Shown: one piece after another, positions 32,483 to 43,529 of the stretch
Layout of the letters: the number at the start of each line of letters is the position of its first letter
Position numbering within the stretch: position 1 is the first letter of the stretch
Assembly: GCF_905171765.1 (NCBI RefSeq)
Contig: NC_053393.1
Span: 186,275,921-186,339,920, forward strand
DNA from: Bufo bufo
Taxonomy: Eukaryota; Chordata; Amphibia; Anura; Bufonidae
Length of the DNA stretch: 64,000 bases
Reading direction: 5' to 3'
Notes under the pieces: model-generated
Database searches by the model: none
Seen by the model: the letters and a program-made list of their open reading frames with translations, nothing else
What the model was told of the DNA's origin: nothing
Program-made: the position numbers and the translations under genes

Positions 32483-33404
32483 GGCCTCTTTCACACTACC
32501 GTTTTTTTTTTCCCGCGGGCCGTTTTTTGCGTTCCGTATACATTTCAATGGGTCCGCAAAAAAACGGAATGTACTCCGTATGCATTCCGTTTCCGTATCT
32601 CCGTTCCATGCAAAGATAGAACATGTCCTATATTTGGCCGCAAATCATGTTCCGTGGCTCCATTAAAGGCCTCATGCACATGACCATTGTTTGTCTCCGT
32701 GTCCGTTCCGCCGATTTTAGCGTTTCAGATGCGGACCCATTCATTTCTATGGAGCTATTGAAAATGCGGATAGTGCACCATTTGCTATCCGCGTCCGTGA
32801 TCTGTGGTTCCAGTCCGTCAAAAAAATATAACCTGTCCTATTCTTGTCCGCGGAAAACGGTTCGCGGACCCATTCAAGTCAATGGGACCACCAAAAAAAC
32901 GCGGAGGCACACTAGATTGTCATCCACGTCCGCGCATCCGCTTCCGTTTTATTCCTATCATTTGCATGGCAAACCTGTCTTAGACTTTTTTTTACCTTCC
33001 TTTATGTCTGGTGTTCCTCTAAAAATAAAGGAAGACACACGGAAACAAAAACGGAGACGGATCACTGAACAACGGAACCCAATTTTGCAGAATTGAACAC
33101 AACGGTCGCGTGCATGAGGCCAAAGTCAGTGGGTCCGCAAAAAAAAATGGAATGCATACGTAAATGCATCCGTATGTCTTCCGTATCCGTTCCGTTTTTT
33201 GCTGAACCATCTATTGAAAATGTTATGCCCAGCTCAATTTGTTCTATGTAATTACTGTACACTGTATATGCCATACAGAAAAACGGAACGGAAAAACGGA
33301 GAGGAAACGGAAACACAACAGAAACAACAAAAAACGGAACAACGGATCCGTAAAAAACGGACCGCAAAACACTGAAATAGCCATACAGTAGTGTGAAAGA
33401 GGCC
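32483..33404. mobile_element. Harbinger-type MITE nested in the hAT-like MITE
   Basis: Inverted ends GGCCTCTTTCACACTAC and GTAGTGTGAAAGAGGCC, TAA on both sides (32480-32482, 33405-33407). It is interrupted at 32668-33121 by another member of the same broad family. Confidence 0.85.
32668..33121. mobile_element. Inner Harbinger-type MITE (third nesting level)
   Basis: Ends GGCCTCATGCACATGACC and GGTCGCGTGCATGAGGCC. AAA flanks both sides (32665-32667, 33122-33124). Removing it restores the host MITE text CTCCATTAAAGTCAGTGGGT, so the AAA duplication is real although TWA is usual. The flanking region 33431-34120 holds no supported gene; some of it (GGCCCTGGGCAAAATTGAAA) looks repetitive. Confidence 0.78.
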
Positions 33405-34128
33405 TAAATTCGCTCGTCTCTACATCAGACCTCCGTTGGCTGGATCCAATCAATTTGGCACTTTAATCATAACAATCATAAGAAATGATCCATGTTGAAG
33501 GAGTATATGCTATAATTGCCCGTTTGGCAGTTCCTGGCCACTTCAAGGTGTAAGTCCTTGCATGCAAGGCTGGTTTTAGACAAAGTGTGGCCCTGGGCAA
33601 AATTGAAAGTGGGGCCCCAAATTCTGAAATATTGGACCAGAAGTCTGACAGGTCTTTGTAGGCACAGATAGCGGTTGCAACCAAAGCAGCTGAGTGTAGC
33701 CTGCCACATTATATCTCTTCAGCTTTTCCACTGTCAGCCTCTTTGGGTATGTTCACACCGAATATTTTCTGTGCTTAAAAAAGCCTAATGCAGAATCTGC
33801 ATCAGGTTTTTTTGGATGTGTTTTTTTTCTGATGCATTTTATAACACACTTTTTGATGCAGTTTTGATGTGGATTTTCATTAATGCCCATTTTTAAAGGG
33901 AATTCTGGACATGGAATCCGCATCAAGAATGGCCAAGGCACTCCTTTTTTTCCATGGTTCAGTTTATAAAAGCACAAGCAGAAAAAAAGGGGTTGTCCCA
34001 TACGGGCCCCTTAAGTGAAGGAAGAGGACAATGTGCATACATGGACATCCACCATTATACTATCTGTTCTGAAAATTGCTGATCACTGGCAATGCCATAG
34101 CAGTGAATGGAGATAATGCTGCGCATGC

Positions 34129-34217
34129 ACACTGTTATGGGGGATCTGTGGAGAACACACTGTTATAGAGAATCTGTGGATGACACACTGTTATGGGGAT
34201 CTCTGGATGACACACTC
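34129..34217 (+). repeat. 28-bp minisatellite, left part
   Basis: Three to four units of CACTGTTATGGGGGATCTGT with GGATGACA. It stops at CACACTC before the TAA that starts the three abutting MITEs and continues on their far side at 35416-35610. Confidence 0.85.
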
Positions 34218-34220
34218 TAA

Positions 34221-34681
34221 GGCCTCCTGCACACGACCGTATGGCTTTTTCAGTGTTTTGCGGTCCGTTTTTCACGGATCCGTTGTGTTTCCGTTTCTGT
34301 CCCGTTTTTCCGTTCCGTTTTTCCGTATGGCATATACAGTATACAGTAATTACATATATAAAATTGGGCTGGGCATAACATTTTCAATAGATGGTTCAGC
34401 AAAAAACGGAACGGAAACGGAAGACATACGGATGATTTCCGTATGTGTTCCGTTTTTTTTGCGGACCCATTGACTTGAATGGAGCCACGGAACGTGATTT
34501 GCGGGCAATAATAGGACATGTTCTATGTTAGAACGGAACGGAAAAACAGAAATACGGAAACGGAATGCATACGGAGTACATTCCGTTTTTTTTGCGGAAC
34601 CATTGAAATTAATGGTTCCGTATACGGACCGTAAAAAACGGCCAGTAAACGGGAAAAAAAAACGGCCGTGTGCAGGGGGCC
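34221..34681. mobile_element. Harbinger-type MITE, first of three abutting (461 bp)
   Basis: Ends GGCCTCCTGCACACGACCGT and GGCCGTGTGCAGGGGGCC. TAA at 34218-34220 and at 34682-34684. The interior has CCGTTTTTCCG-type text and an inverted pair around AATTACATATATAAAATTGG. Confidence 0.85.
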
Positions 34682-34684
34682 TAA

Positions 34685-34900
34685 GGCTGCATTCACACAT
34701 CCGTGGTGTGTTGCGGACCCGCAAATTGCGGGACCGCAACACGCCGGCCCGGCACCCCCATTGAAATGCCTATTCTTGTCCGCAAGCTGCGGACAAGAAT
34801 AGGACATGCTCTATCTTTTGCGGAGCTGCGGACCCAAAGATCGGGGCCGCGCACCGCAAATGCGGATGCAGACCCATTTTGCGGACGTGTGAATGGAGCC
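34685..34900. mobile_element. Harbinger-type MITE, second of three abutting (216 bp)
   Basis: Ends GGCTGCATTCACACATCCG and CGGACGTGTGAATGGAGCC. TAA on the left is shared with the first MITE. TAA on the right (34901-34903) is shared with the third. The interior has TTGTCCGCAAGCTGCGGACA as a short hairpin. Confidence 0.85.
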
Positions 34901-34903
34901 TAA

Positions 34904-35412
34904 GAGCTCATGCACACGACCGTATGGCTTCTTCAGTGTTTTGCAATCTGTTTTTTACAGATCCGTTGTTCCGTTTTTTTTTTCCGTTGTGTTTACGTTT
35001 CCTTTCCGTTTTTCCGTTCCGTTTTTCCCTATGCTATATACAGTATACAGTAATTACATAGAAAAAATTGGGCTGGGCATAACAATTTCAATAGATGGTT
35101 CCGCAAAAATGAAACGGATACGGAAGACATACGGATGCGTTTCCGTATGTGTTCCGTTTTTTGCGGACCCATTGACTTGAATTGAGCCAAGTACCGTGAT
35201 TTGCGGACAACAATAGGACATGTTCTATCTTTTCATGGTACGGAAATACGGAAATACTGAAACGGAATGCACACGGAGACACCAGTTGCACACGGAGACA
35301 CCAGTATTTTTTGCTGAGCCATTGAAATGAATGGTTCAGTATATGTACTGCTTACTGAACTTAAAAAACGGCCAGTAAACTGAACGCAAAATACTGTCGT
35401 ATGCATGAGCCC
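34904..35412. mobile_element. Harbinger-type MITE, third of three abutting (509 bp)
   Basis: Ends GAGCTCATGCACACGACCGT and GTCGTATGCATGAGCCC. TAA on the left (34901-34903), TTA on the right (35413-35415). The sequence is very close to the first of the trio in its left half (GCTTCTTCAGTGTTTTGCA, ACAGTATACAGTAATTACAT). Confidence 0.85.
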
Positions 35413-35415
35413 TTA

Positions 35416-35610
35416 TGGAGAGGATCTGTGGATGACGCACTGTTATGGGGAATCTGTGGAGGACACACTGTTATGGGGGATCCCTGGAAGACACACTGTT
35501 ATGGGGATCTGTGGATGGCACTGTTATGGAGGATCTGTGTATGGCACTGTTATGGAGGATCTGTGGATGACACACTGTTATGGGGGATCTGTGGATGACA
35601 CACTGTTATT
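35416..35610 (+). repeat. 28-bp minisatellite, right part
   Basis: Resumes the CACTGTTATGGGGATCTGTG unit in the same phase as the left part, with about seven units. The long plus-strand frames that start here (35401-35944) are translations of the repeats. Confidence 0.85.
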
Positions 35611-35689
35611 GGGCACAGGGAGTACGTACAGGAAACGTGCACAGGAGGCACAGGGAACACGCACAGGGAGTGCACACAGGGGTCGCAGG

Positions 35690-35935
35690 AAGCACACACA
35701 GACAGGGGTCTCAGGGCGCGCAGACAGGGGTCTCAGGGCGCGCACACAGGGGTCTCAGGGCACGCACACAGGAGTCTCAGGGCGCGCACACAGGGGTCTC
35801 AGGGAGTGCACACAGGGGTCGCAGGGAGTTCATACAGGGGTCCCAGGGAACTTACACAGGGGTCCCAGGAAGCGTACACAAGGGGCACAGGAAGCTCACA
35901 GAGGAGGCACAGGGAGCTCACAGAGGAAACTCATA
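35690..35935 (+). repeat. 22-bp minisatellite
   Basis: About eleven units of ACACAGGGGTCTCAGGGCGC plus GC, near-identical at first and drifting toward the right. Because 22 is not a multiple of 3, every frame stays open and gives a Gly/Arg/His-rich repetitive translation, which I do not regard as a gene. The following 35936-36856 has no supported feature apart from ordinary-looking DNA. Confidence 0.9.
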
Positions 35936-36856
35936 GATCAGTAACCCTCAGTACTTGAGGGCAGTGCAGGGCTGCTACAATGAGAATGTGACCCCCAGCA
36001 GCCCTGCACCCCCTCCTCCACAGACACTGCTGCATGCCTTTTACTGGATGGACTTAACAGCTGGAGAGGGAACAGGCCAGGTGCTATGATAAGGTGGTCC
36101 TGGGAGCTCCTGCAGTCCAGCAGCTGAGGTCATAGCCTGGGGCTCGGATGCAGTAGAAGGCCCAGTCATCCCAGTCTGGTTTGGGCCTTGCAGCCTGGAG
36201 CAAGTGCAGTCAAAGAATGGGGGCGGGCCTAATTTATCTCCGCCCACACAGAACGTCCGATGTCTGTGGCAGCTGGATTCTAATGCTGTGCATTTACCAA
36301 GGTCTGGTGAGAATGGGAGACGGGGTGGACAGCAGTGGACCGCTGCAGCATGTTATAGTGCCAGTCAGGGAGCAGGGGGAGGGAAAAAGGTTCCCACCAT
36401 CGGCCCACTTAACTTTCAAACAGCAGGAGGTCCCTTCTTCACTGAAGATCAGGTTTGGGTTAGGTGTTCTGTAGATTTTATTATTTTCCATTATAACATG
36501 GTTATAATGGAAAATAATAGCATTATTTAATACAGAATGCTAAGTATAATGTCAGTTGAGGGTTAAAAAATTATGAAAACATAACTCGCCTCATCCACTT
36601 GATCGCGCAGCCGGCATCGCCTTCTTTCTTCTTCTTTCAGGACCTGCAAAAGGACCTTTGATGACGTAACCATGCTCACCACGTGGTTTGCCTGGTGACG
36701 TCAGCGCAGGTCCTGCTGAATGAAAATAGAAGAATTCACTAGTAAACATTTTTTGATATCTACCAAACTTTTGTTTTGCGTTAATTAATAGACTGCAAGT
36801 GCACATAATAGTATGTTGGAACAATTCACCCACTGCCTGGTTAAGTGTCAGCCTTT

Positions 36857-37132
36857 GGCCTCTTTCACACGACTGTATGGCTTTTTCAGTGTTTTGCGGT
36901 CCGTTTTTCACAGATCCGTTGTTCCGTTTTTTGTTTCCGTTGTGTTTCTGTTTCCTTTCCGTTTTTCCGTTCCGTTTTTCTGTATGCCATATACAGTATA
37001 CAGTAATTACATAGAAAAAATTGGGCTGGGCATAACATTTTCAATAGATGGTTCCGCAAAAATGGAACGGATACGGATGCATTTCGTTTTTTTTGCGGAC
37101 CCATTGACTTGAATGGAGCCAAGCACCGTGAT
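36857..37132. mobile_element. Truncated Harbinger-type MITE
   Basis: Left end GGCCTCTTTCACACGACTGT is present and the interior matches the MITEs at 34221 and 34904. The right side stops after GAATGGAGCCAAGCACCGTGAT without the terminal repeat, where an L1 fragment follows. Confidence 0.7.
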
Positions 37133-37134
37133 AC

Positions 37135-37394
37135 TGTACCCTCAACCTTTTTCACCTACACATTGTCCAATTTTTTATGGTGCAAGGCTCAACCTAGTCT
37201 ACCCCACCATTACCTCATTCAGTCTATTAAAAGGGGTGGGCTTGGTCCTCCAGACTTTTCCCTTTAATATAGAGCTATCCAAGGGGTATGTAGAATAGTT
37301 ACATGCATCCATGGACCTATTGGATGTCCAGCCAGAATATCATATGTCATCTATATCTATGAGACCAGTATCGTTCCAGAACTTCCAGGTCCTA
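37135..37394 (+). pseudogene. L1-type ORF2 C-terminal fragment
   Basis: Plus-strand translation contains ARLNLVYPTITSFSLLKGVG with flanking frames, resembling the L1 region after the reverse transcriptase (W-K-G-R-P-R, then K-G-G-L-G-L-P-D). Frameshifted after the KGVGL block, where the family-like text continues in another frame as PDFSLYYRAIQG. It ends at GATATCAC, the target of the next hAT element. Confidence 0.5.
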
Positions 37395-37837
37395 GATATC
37401 ACTAGTGATGGCCTTGCGGTTCACCCGACGGTCAGTTTGTGGCGAACTTTGGGTGTTCCCGATCCGGCGAACATATGGCGATGTCCGAGTGCGCCATATT
37501 CTTTTGCATTGCGCCGAACTTTGACCCATGACACATCCATCAGGTGGGACAGGACAGCCAATTGAGACATTTCAGCCCATGGACACACCCCCAACCCTAT
37601 AACAGAACCCGATCTGGCAGCCATTTTACATTATGTGTATTTTGGAGCAAGGACAGGCTGTTAGGAACTTAGGGACCCCAAACGCTAGCTAATAGGACCA
37701 CAAAAATCCTTTTAAAGACTAGTACCATTGTGCTATCGATAGGTGTGATACATAGAGGGGTGTGATATACTTATAATATACTTTCTAACATAGAAAGTAT
37801 ATTATAGTCCATTTGTATGCTTCCAGAAAATACTGAT

Positions 37838-38165
37838 TGAGGTTTTCCATATACCTGCGTCCACAAAATTACTGCTTGAGGGTGATATACCATCTTCAAC
37901 TAACAACTGATTGAGGCCTGCCATATATCAGCTTCTACAAAATAGTGATAGAGGTTTTCCATATACCTGCATCCACAAAATTACTGCTTGAGGGTGATAT
38001 ACCAGCTTCAACTAACAACTAATTGAGCCCTGCCATATATCAGCTTCCACAAAATAGGGATAGAGGTTTTCCATATACCTGCGTCCACAAAATTACTGCT
38101 TGACGGTGATATACCAGCTTCAACTAACAACTAAGCCTGCCATATATCAGCTTCCACAAATACTG
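37838..38165 (+). repeat. 5' subterminal tandem repeats of hAT family B
   Basis: Three units of about 112-117 bp. Each contains GAGGTTTTCCATATACCTGC, ACAAAATTACTGCTTGAGG, GATATACCAGCTTCAACTAA and GCCATATATCAGCTTC. The position matches the minisatellite upstream of the family A transposase, although the unit sequence is unrelated. Confidence 0.9.
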
Positions 38166-38181
38166 CTCTTCTCAAGGGACT

Positions 38182-41100
38182 TTGGCACAGGGTCATTTTG
38201 AAAATGACAGGCGGAGGAAGAGGCAGGCCGTTCCGCAGGGTGGTAGGGGTCGGGCAGGTGCACCATGCTGGAGCCTAAGTGGGAAGTTGGAGAAGATGCG
38301 TGCGATTATGTCAAAGGACGCACCAGAGTTAGTTGAGTGGCTCACTCAGCCTCCCGCTTCTGCACCCTCCTCATCCTCTGTATCTGCACCCTCCTCACTC
38401 TCTGCTGTATGCACCCCAAAGACACCACCACCACCATAGCCCCTCTACTCGAGTCAGAGGAACTATTTTCTCATCTATTCCCAGACCTTATCGATGCACA
38501 GCCATTCTTGGCATCGGATGAAGAAGAGGAGGTAGCAATGGCCGCCACCCAGCGGTCTGACAACAGTACCCAGTTAACCCCAAGAAGGGTGGTCGTCGCT
38601 GTTGCTGCCTACTCCGAGATCTCTAATGTCAGTAGTGGTGAAGGTGACGATGATGTGTCGATGGACGTCACGTGGGTACCCACAAGAGAGGAAGAGGAGG
38701 GGAGTTCAGAGGTAGAGACAGAGTAGCAGATAGGGAGGAGAAGGAGCAGAAGCAGGCAGAACTCGCAGTGCACAGGAGGCAAAAAGCAGACTGCAAATGT
38801 ATCTGGAGCGAGCCATCCACCATGCACGGTCACATCTGGCGCTCCCAGGATGCCGGCACATGGCTCCGCAGTGTGGGATTTTTTTAACGTTTCAGCTGCT
38901 GACAATAGTGTTGCCATCTGCAGCCTGTGCTGTCAACGCATAAGTTGCGTTAAGCCCAACACTCACCTAAGAACGACTGCCTTAAGAAGGCACCTGGCCT
39001 CCCATCACTGGGCCCTGTGAGAGCAACGCCGTCAGAACCCACAAAGCCACACTCCCGGCGCTCCACGTCCTGCCTCTTCTCCTTATATTTCTCCTCTCTC
39101 CTCCCATTTTTCCTCCACTCCACCTTCCACCGTGCCATCGTTGCGTTCATCTGCACAAGGCATGCTTCCGTGGCCCAAATGTTCGAGCATAAAAAAATGA
39201 TGACGCCGGATAATCCTCTTGCCCAAAGGCTGACCGCTGGCTTGTCGGAACTGCTAGCCCGCCAACTACTGCCATATAAATTGGTGGACTCGGAGGCCTT
39301 TGGAAAATTTGTGGCCATTGGCACACCGCAATGGAAGGTCCCCGGAAGGAAATATTTCTCCCAGAAGGGCATCCCTGAACTATATGGCCATGTTCAGCGG
39401 AAAGTTAGTATATCTCTGGCACACAGTGTCGGTGCCAAGATACATCTGACCACAGACACGCGGTCTAGCGAACACGGGCAGGGAAGGTACATAACTTTTA
39501 CTGCCCACTGGGTGGACCTTCTGACGGTCATCATGCATGTAACCCGTGGCACCTGTGTGGATTTGTTGTTACCGCCACGGATTGCATGCAGGCCTGCCTC
39601 TTCTTCTCCTCCTCCATCCTCTGACTCCTCCTTTTCCACAGATATCGCCTCTTCTGCTGCTCCCCCCAAGCTCCCCAGAACCTATTCGACGTGCCAGGTG
39701 AGACGTTGCCATGCTGTGCTGCGGATGTTGTGCCTGGACGCCAAGAGCCACACCGGTCCTGCACTCCTTTCAGCTCCAATCAGTTGCTAACACTACTCAA
39801 TTTGACAGTTGGTAAACTGGTGTACGACAATGGTGCCAATCTGCTGAGCGCGCTGAAACAGGGCAAAATGACACACGTGCCGTGCATGGCACACGTCCTG
39901 AACTTAGTCGTGCAGTGATTCGTTGCCAAATACCACGGGATCCAGGATGTCTTGCAGCAGGCCAGGAAAATCTCTGGCGATTTTAGAAGATCTTACACGG
40001 CCATGGCTCACCTTGCTGACGTTCAGTGGTGACACCACTTTCCAGTCAGACGTCTGATTTATGACTGCCCGACGCGCTGGAACCTAACCGTGCCGTTAAC
40101 GACTACCTGAACAAACTCTGCAGCAGGACAGGTTCATGGGGAGCTGGGTTTCTTTTCACCGCGCCAGTGGCTGCTCATGCGCGACACATGCAGACTTCTG
40201 CGACCATTTGATGCGATCACCAAACTGGTCAGTCGCAGCCAGGGCGCCATCAGTGACATCATACCTTACGCCTTCTTTCTGGTGCGTGCATTGCGTCGTG
40301 TCATTCATCAAGCTGTCGAGGAGCAGGAGCTGGAAGATGAGGAAGTCGCAATGCTGAATTATTTCCCAGAGGGGGCTACTCCATCTGAGACAAGTCAGCA
40401 GGAGTCTGAAGAGGAGTCAGAGGAGGATGGTGGCTGGGGAAAGGAGAAGGAGGAGGAGGAGCAAGAAGAGCAGGCTTTAAACTTTTCGGGGATCCCTGGT
40501 GTTGACTGTTGCTGGGGGGAGGAGACCGAGGACTACATTCTCCTGGGCGATGAGCAGGAGCCAGGGCACTCCACCGCTTCCAATTTTGTGCAAATGGGGT
40601 CCTTCATGCTCTAGGATTTGAAGAGGGACCCCCGTATAAAAAGCATAAAGGTCAAGGACCTGTTCTGGGTGGCAACGTACTTAGACCCCTGGTACAAACA
40701 CAAAATGGCAGACATGTTACCAGCATCCTAGAGGGATGTCAGAATTCAGTATTTCCAGGCCTTGCTGCGATAGATTCTGAATTCTGCTGTTGCGGGCACT
40801 GGCAGAGGAATTCCCACCCAGAGCAAAACAGGTGTGGGTACCAATCTTACCGCGCCTGCAAAAAGATGGCGGTTTGAAGATGTGTTGGTCACTTCAGAAA
40901 TGAGATGGTTCTTGCAGCCAACCCATCGACAGCCGCCCTCCAGATCCAGCCTCAGAGAACGCCTAGACCAACAGGTGTCTGACTACATCGGGTTAACGGC
41001 CGATGTGGATGCTCTAAGAAGCCAGGAACCCCTGGACTACTGGGTGTGCAGGCTTGACCTGTGGCCAGAGCTGGCACAATTTGCCATGGAACTCTTGGTT

Positions 41101-41229
41101 TGCCCCTCGTTGAATGTCCTGTCCGAAAGGACGTTCAGTGCAGCAGGGGGGATCGTAACCGATAAGCGCACTCGCCTAGCTCTCGACAGTGTGGCCTACC
41201 TCACATTTTTAAAAATGAATGAGGCATAG
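38182..41229 (+). pseudogene. hAT transposase, family B, degraded
   Basis: Read in order through several plus frames. Low-complexity acidic N-terminus (38337-38726: DAQPFLASDEEEEVAM, then GEGDDDVSMD). BED finger at about 38855-39000 (AVWDFFNVSAADN, CSLC, LRRHLASHH). Catalytic region at 39017-39790, with first acidic site HLTTDTRSS. Second acidic site at 39800-39915 (LVYDNGANLLSAL, followed by PCMAHVLNLVVQ). A Glu-rich insertion at 40177-40614. The dimerisation region is at 40834-41229 (MELLVCPSLNVLSERTFSA, GGIVTDKRTRLAL, LTFLKMNEA). Stops and frameshifts occur near 39003, 39790, 39917, 40030, 40110, 40615 and 40730. Most conserved blocks survive, so decay is moderate, but no functional protein is possible. 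Confidence 0.85.
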
Positions 41230-41344
41230 ATCTTGGAGGAATTCAACCCCTGTGATGACCACATGTAATTTAATTTCCTCAAGCCAGCCCACACATATCC
41301 GCCACCACTTAGAACAAAGAATAGTCCTTGCCTTATGTATATAC

Positions 41345-41535
41345 AGCAGCATAAGAGGCCTTTTATGTCAGGTGAATGCCAAATTTTTCGGGCCTTTAGT
41401 GGCTGACAGTTACATATTTATACTGTGACCGCCTAATGAACCTCTAGCCACAGAATCCAAAGTTCTTTGCTGTCAGGTGAATGCCTATTGCCTAATTTTT
41501 GGGGCCTGTACTGGCCGACAGTTACATTTTTTCTT
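41345..41535 (+). repeat. 3' imperfect repeats of hAT family B
   Basis: Two units about 125 bp apart: GTCAGGTGAATGCCAAATTT..GGCTGACAGTTACAT and GTCAGGTGAATGCCTATTGC..GGCCGACAGTTACATT. This parallels the 3' minisatellite of family A. Confidence 0.65.
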
Positions 41536-41640
41536 TATCTCTAGCCACATAATCACACCCCTGTCTCACTCCTCTACCTCTCATTATGGTGGCGTATGAA
41601 CCGCATTCACCAAAAGGACCTTTTAATGTCACAGGGTCAT

Positions 41641-42985
41641 GTGACTATGCCCCCCAACCCCATACTGTGCCCCTCACCCTGCATTGTGCCCTCTTACCAC
41701 ACCCTGTGCAGTGCCCCTAGTCATTCCCTGTACTGTGCCCTCTTATACCCTTTTATCTGGTCACGGTATGGCGGTGTTATCCTGTCACTGTACAGAGGTG
41801 TTATCCGGTCAATTTATGGCGGTGGTATCCAATAACTGGATGGCCATAACTGTATCCCTTTCCCTGCCCACACCATCCTTTTTTAGACCCGGCATGAGCA
41901 GGAAAAATATGCAAATTGCGGTGCTAAGGACCATTGCGCCACAATCTGTGTCAGAAATACGCCTAACATAGATGTATTTCTATTTAATAAATTACCACTT
42001 AATCGTATTATTATTCGGGGGTAGGGCTAATATCTTTATATTTTATAGATTCTGGTGTATTATACTGTGCCCTGTATTTCCCAGTAGAAAATTATCCTTG
42101 GCCTATTTCCCTGACCTCCAGGACCAGGTAGAGCTCTGTCAGTACATGGCGGTCTTCCCTCTCCGCCATGCTGCTCTGCTGTGTACTAGTGCTTATTCTG
42201 ACACTAGGCCTGGGTTCACGTCCTATTTTTGCCATCCATTAAATGCATACCTAAAATGTATGCGTTAACAGATGCCTCAGACTGATGCCGTACAGTGGCG
42301 TTCATTCACCATACAGTTTTATGGTAGAAAAAAAAATTACCTTAAGGTATGCATTATTTTTATGCGTGGAGTGCTGCACATTTGTATACATCAAACCGAT
42401 AGGAAATAAAACAGGGCACATTTTTGAGAGTTTCCCTTTAAGACGCATAAAAATGGCCCCCGATTAAAATACATACTTTTTGTGGGAATTTTTGCCAATG
42501 ATCCCCCTCTGGTATATCACTGTCCATATTGTGGGACTATTTGTGTACTTCTAGTAAATGTTTGCTAGCTGCAAATATGACCTAAAGGTTTTTCAGTTTC
42601 GCCTGCCATTAGGCAACTTTATTCAGTGATTTTTCTTTACATGTATTAAATGTGCTAATGCTTGTCATTGATAACATTCTGGTGCACCTGGTAGCCTGTG
42701 TCACATGGCCTGTTATAGGTGGGGCTCGCAGCCTCCTCCTCCCTCCCATTGTATTAGGAATCTTACTATGGAGGTATGTAGGAACTTGGCTGTGAGTCGT
42801 TCCTTAGCAACTATCAGACTGTGTTCACACACGATAGGTAGTTTAGAGGTAGGACCCACGCCACACTGAGATACCTTGATGGGGTGCGCAAGGCTCCGAT
42901 ATGTTCCTGACTGGGATATACTGGATAAAGTCTCAGTTTTTAACATCAGCGTGAGGGTCTAGCCAGTATGGTCAGTCGCATATTA
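41641..42985. other. Unassigned DNA
   Basis: A C-rich low-complexity stretch with repeated GTGCCC words at 41640-41750, then AT-rich text. Short words such as GCCTGGGTTCACGTCC near 42207 and GGTTTCCCTTTAAG-like text near 42430 hint at eroded MITE ends, but no pair of ends could be matched. Confidence 0.35.
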
Positions 42986-42997
42986 TTATGGTGCACC

Positions 42998-43160
42998 TTT
43001 TTTTAAAGTGATTTCTGCTGGTGAGCTGATCCTGTAAAACATTATATGTGAGGGCCTGCTGGTGAGCTGACCCTGTAAACATTGTAGTTGAGGGCCTGCT
43101 GGTGAGCTGAACCTATAAAAAATTATATGCGAGGGCCTGCAGCTGAGCTGACCCTGTAAA
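42998..43160 (-). repeat. 3' minisatellite of hAT family A copy 2
   Basis: About three units of CTGCTGGTGAGCTGACCCTG with TAAAACATTATATG, the reverse complement of the 4735-5530 array. It is much shorter than in copy 1 and has no rRNA insert. Confidence 0.85.
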
Positions 43161-43529
43161 ACATTATATGCGAAGGGCATATATGCAAGGGCATTATATG
43201 TGACAAATAAGCATATTGATATGATGGAAGAGGAGGAGGAGGATGAGAAAAGGAAGATTCAACCATATACCCTTGTTTGTGGTGGAAGGGGTGCATGGGA
43301 ATACAGTCTATTCAGTACATTATAAACAACACATTTAAAGTGTGTCACAGCCACTATCTCTGGCTGTGACCTTCCGTTCTTGCTTGTTCGGCGCTCCCCG
43401 TTGAAGTTCTGTTTCTGTGTCATTTGTGGTTCTTTAAGGGTTAACTCCCCTGTGTGCTTATTAGGAGTTAATCCTCTGTCTGCTCCTTGGGTGTGGTCTC
43501 TCTGCTGCACCCATGGAACCTGTATTTAA

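Larger units (their letters stand above)
32062..33422. mobile_element. hAT-like MITE containing two nested Harbinger MITEs
   Basis: Ends TAGAGATGAGCCAATTTCA and GAATT-free complement AAATTCGCTCGTCTCTA. The flanking 8 bp are CACCAGAT (32054-32061) and CATCAGAC (33423-33430), agreeing at six of eight bases. The left part is itself a palindrome with TTTACTGGTAAAAAGTGAAT and GAATGCCTTTAGAGGCATTC. The nested insert is 32483-33404. Confidence 0.72.
37403..41640 (+). mobile_element. hAT DNA transposon, family B
   Basis: Left end TAGTGATGGCCTTGCGGTTC preceded by GATATCAC (37395-37402), the expected 8-bp target. A matching right end with the same 8 bp was not found, so the element is probably truncated on the right and the end given is approximate. 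Layout mirrors family A: leader with ATCCTTTTAAAGACTAG, 5' tandem repeats (37838-38165), a BED-type hAT transposase gene (38182-41229) and 3' repeats (41345-41535). The transposase differs clearly from family A in sequence. Confidence 0.75.

Noticed and set aside
35401..35944. A 179-codon plus-strand frame and a 118-codon companion with Gly/His/Arg repeats
   Set aside because: Both are translations of the 28-bp and 22-bp minisatellites. Unit lengths not divisible by three keep several frames open at once.
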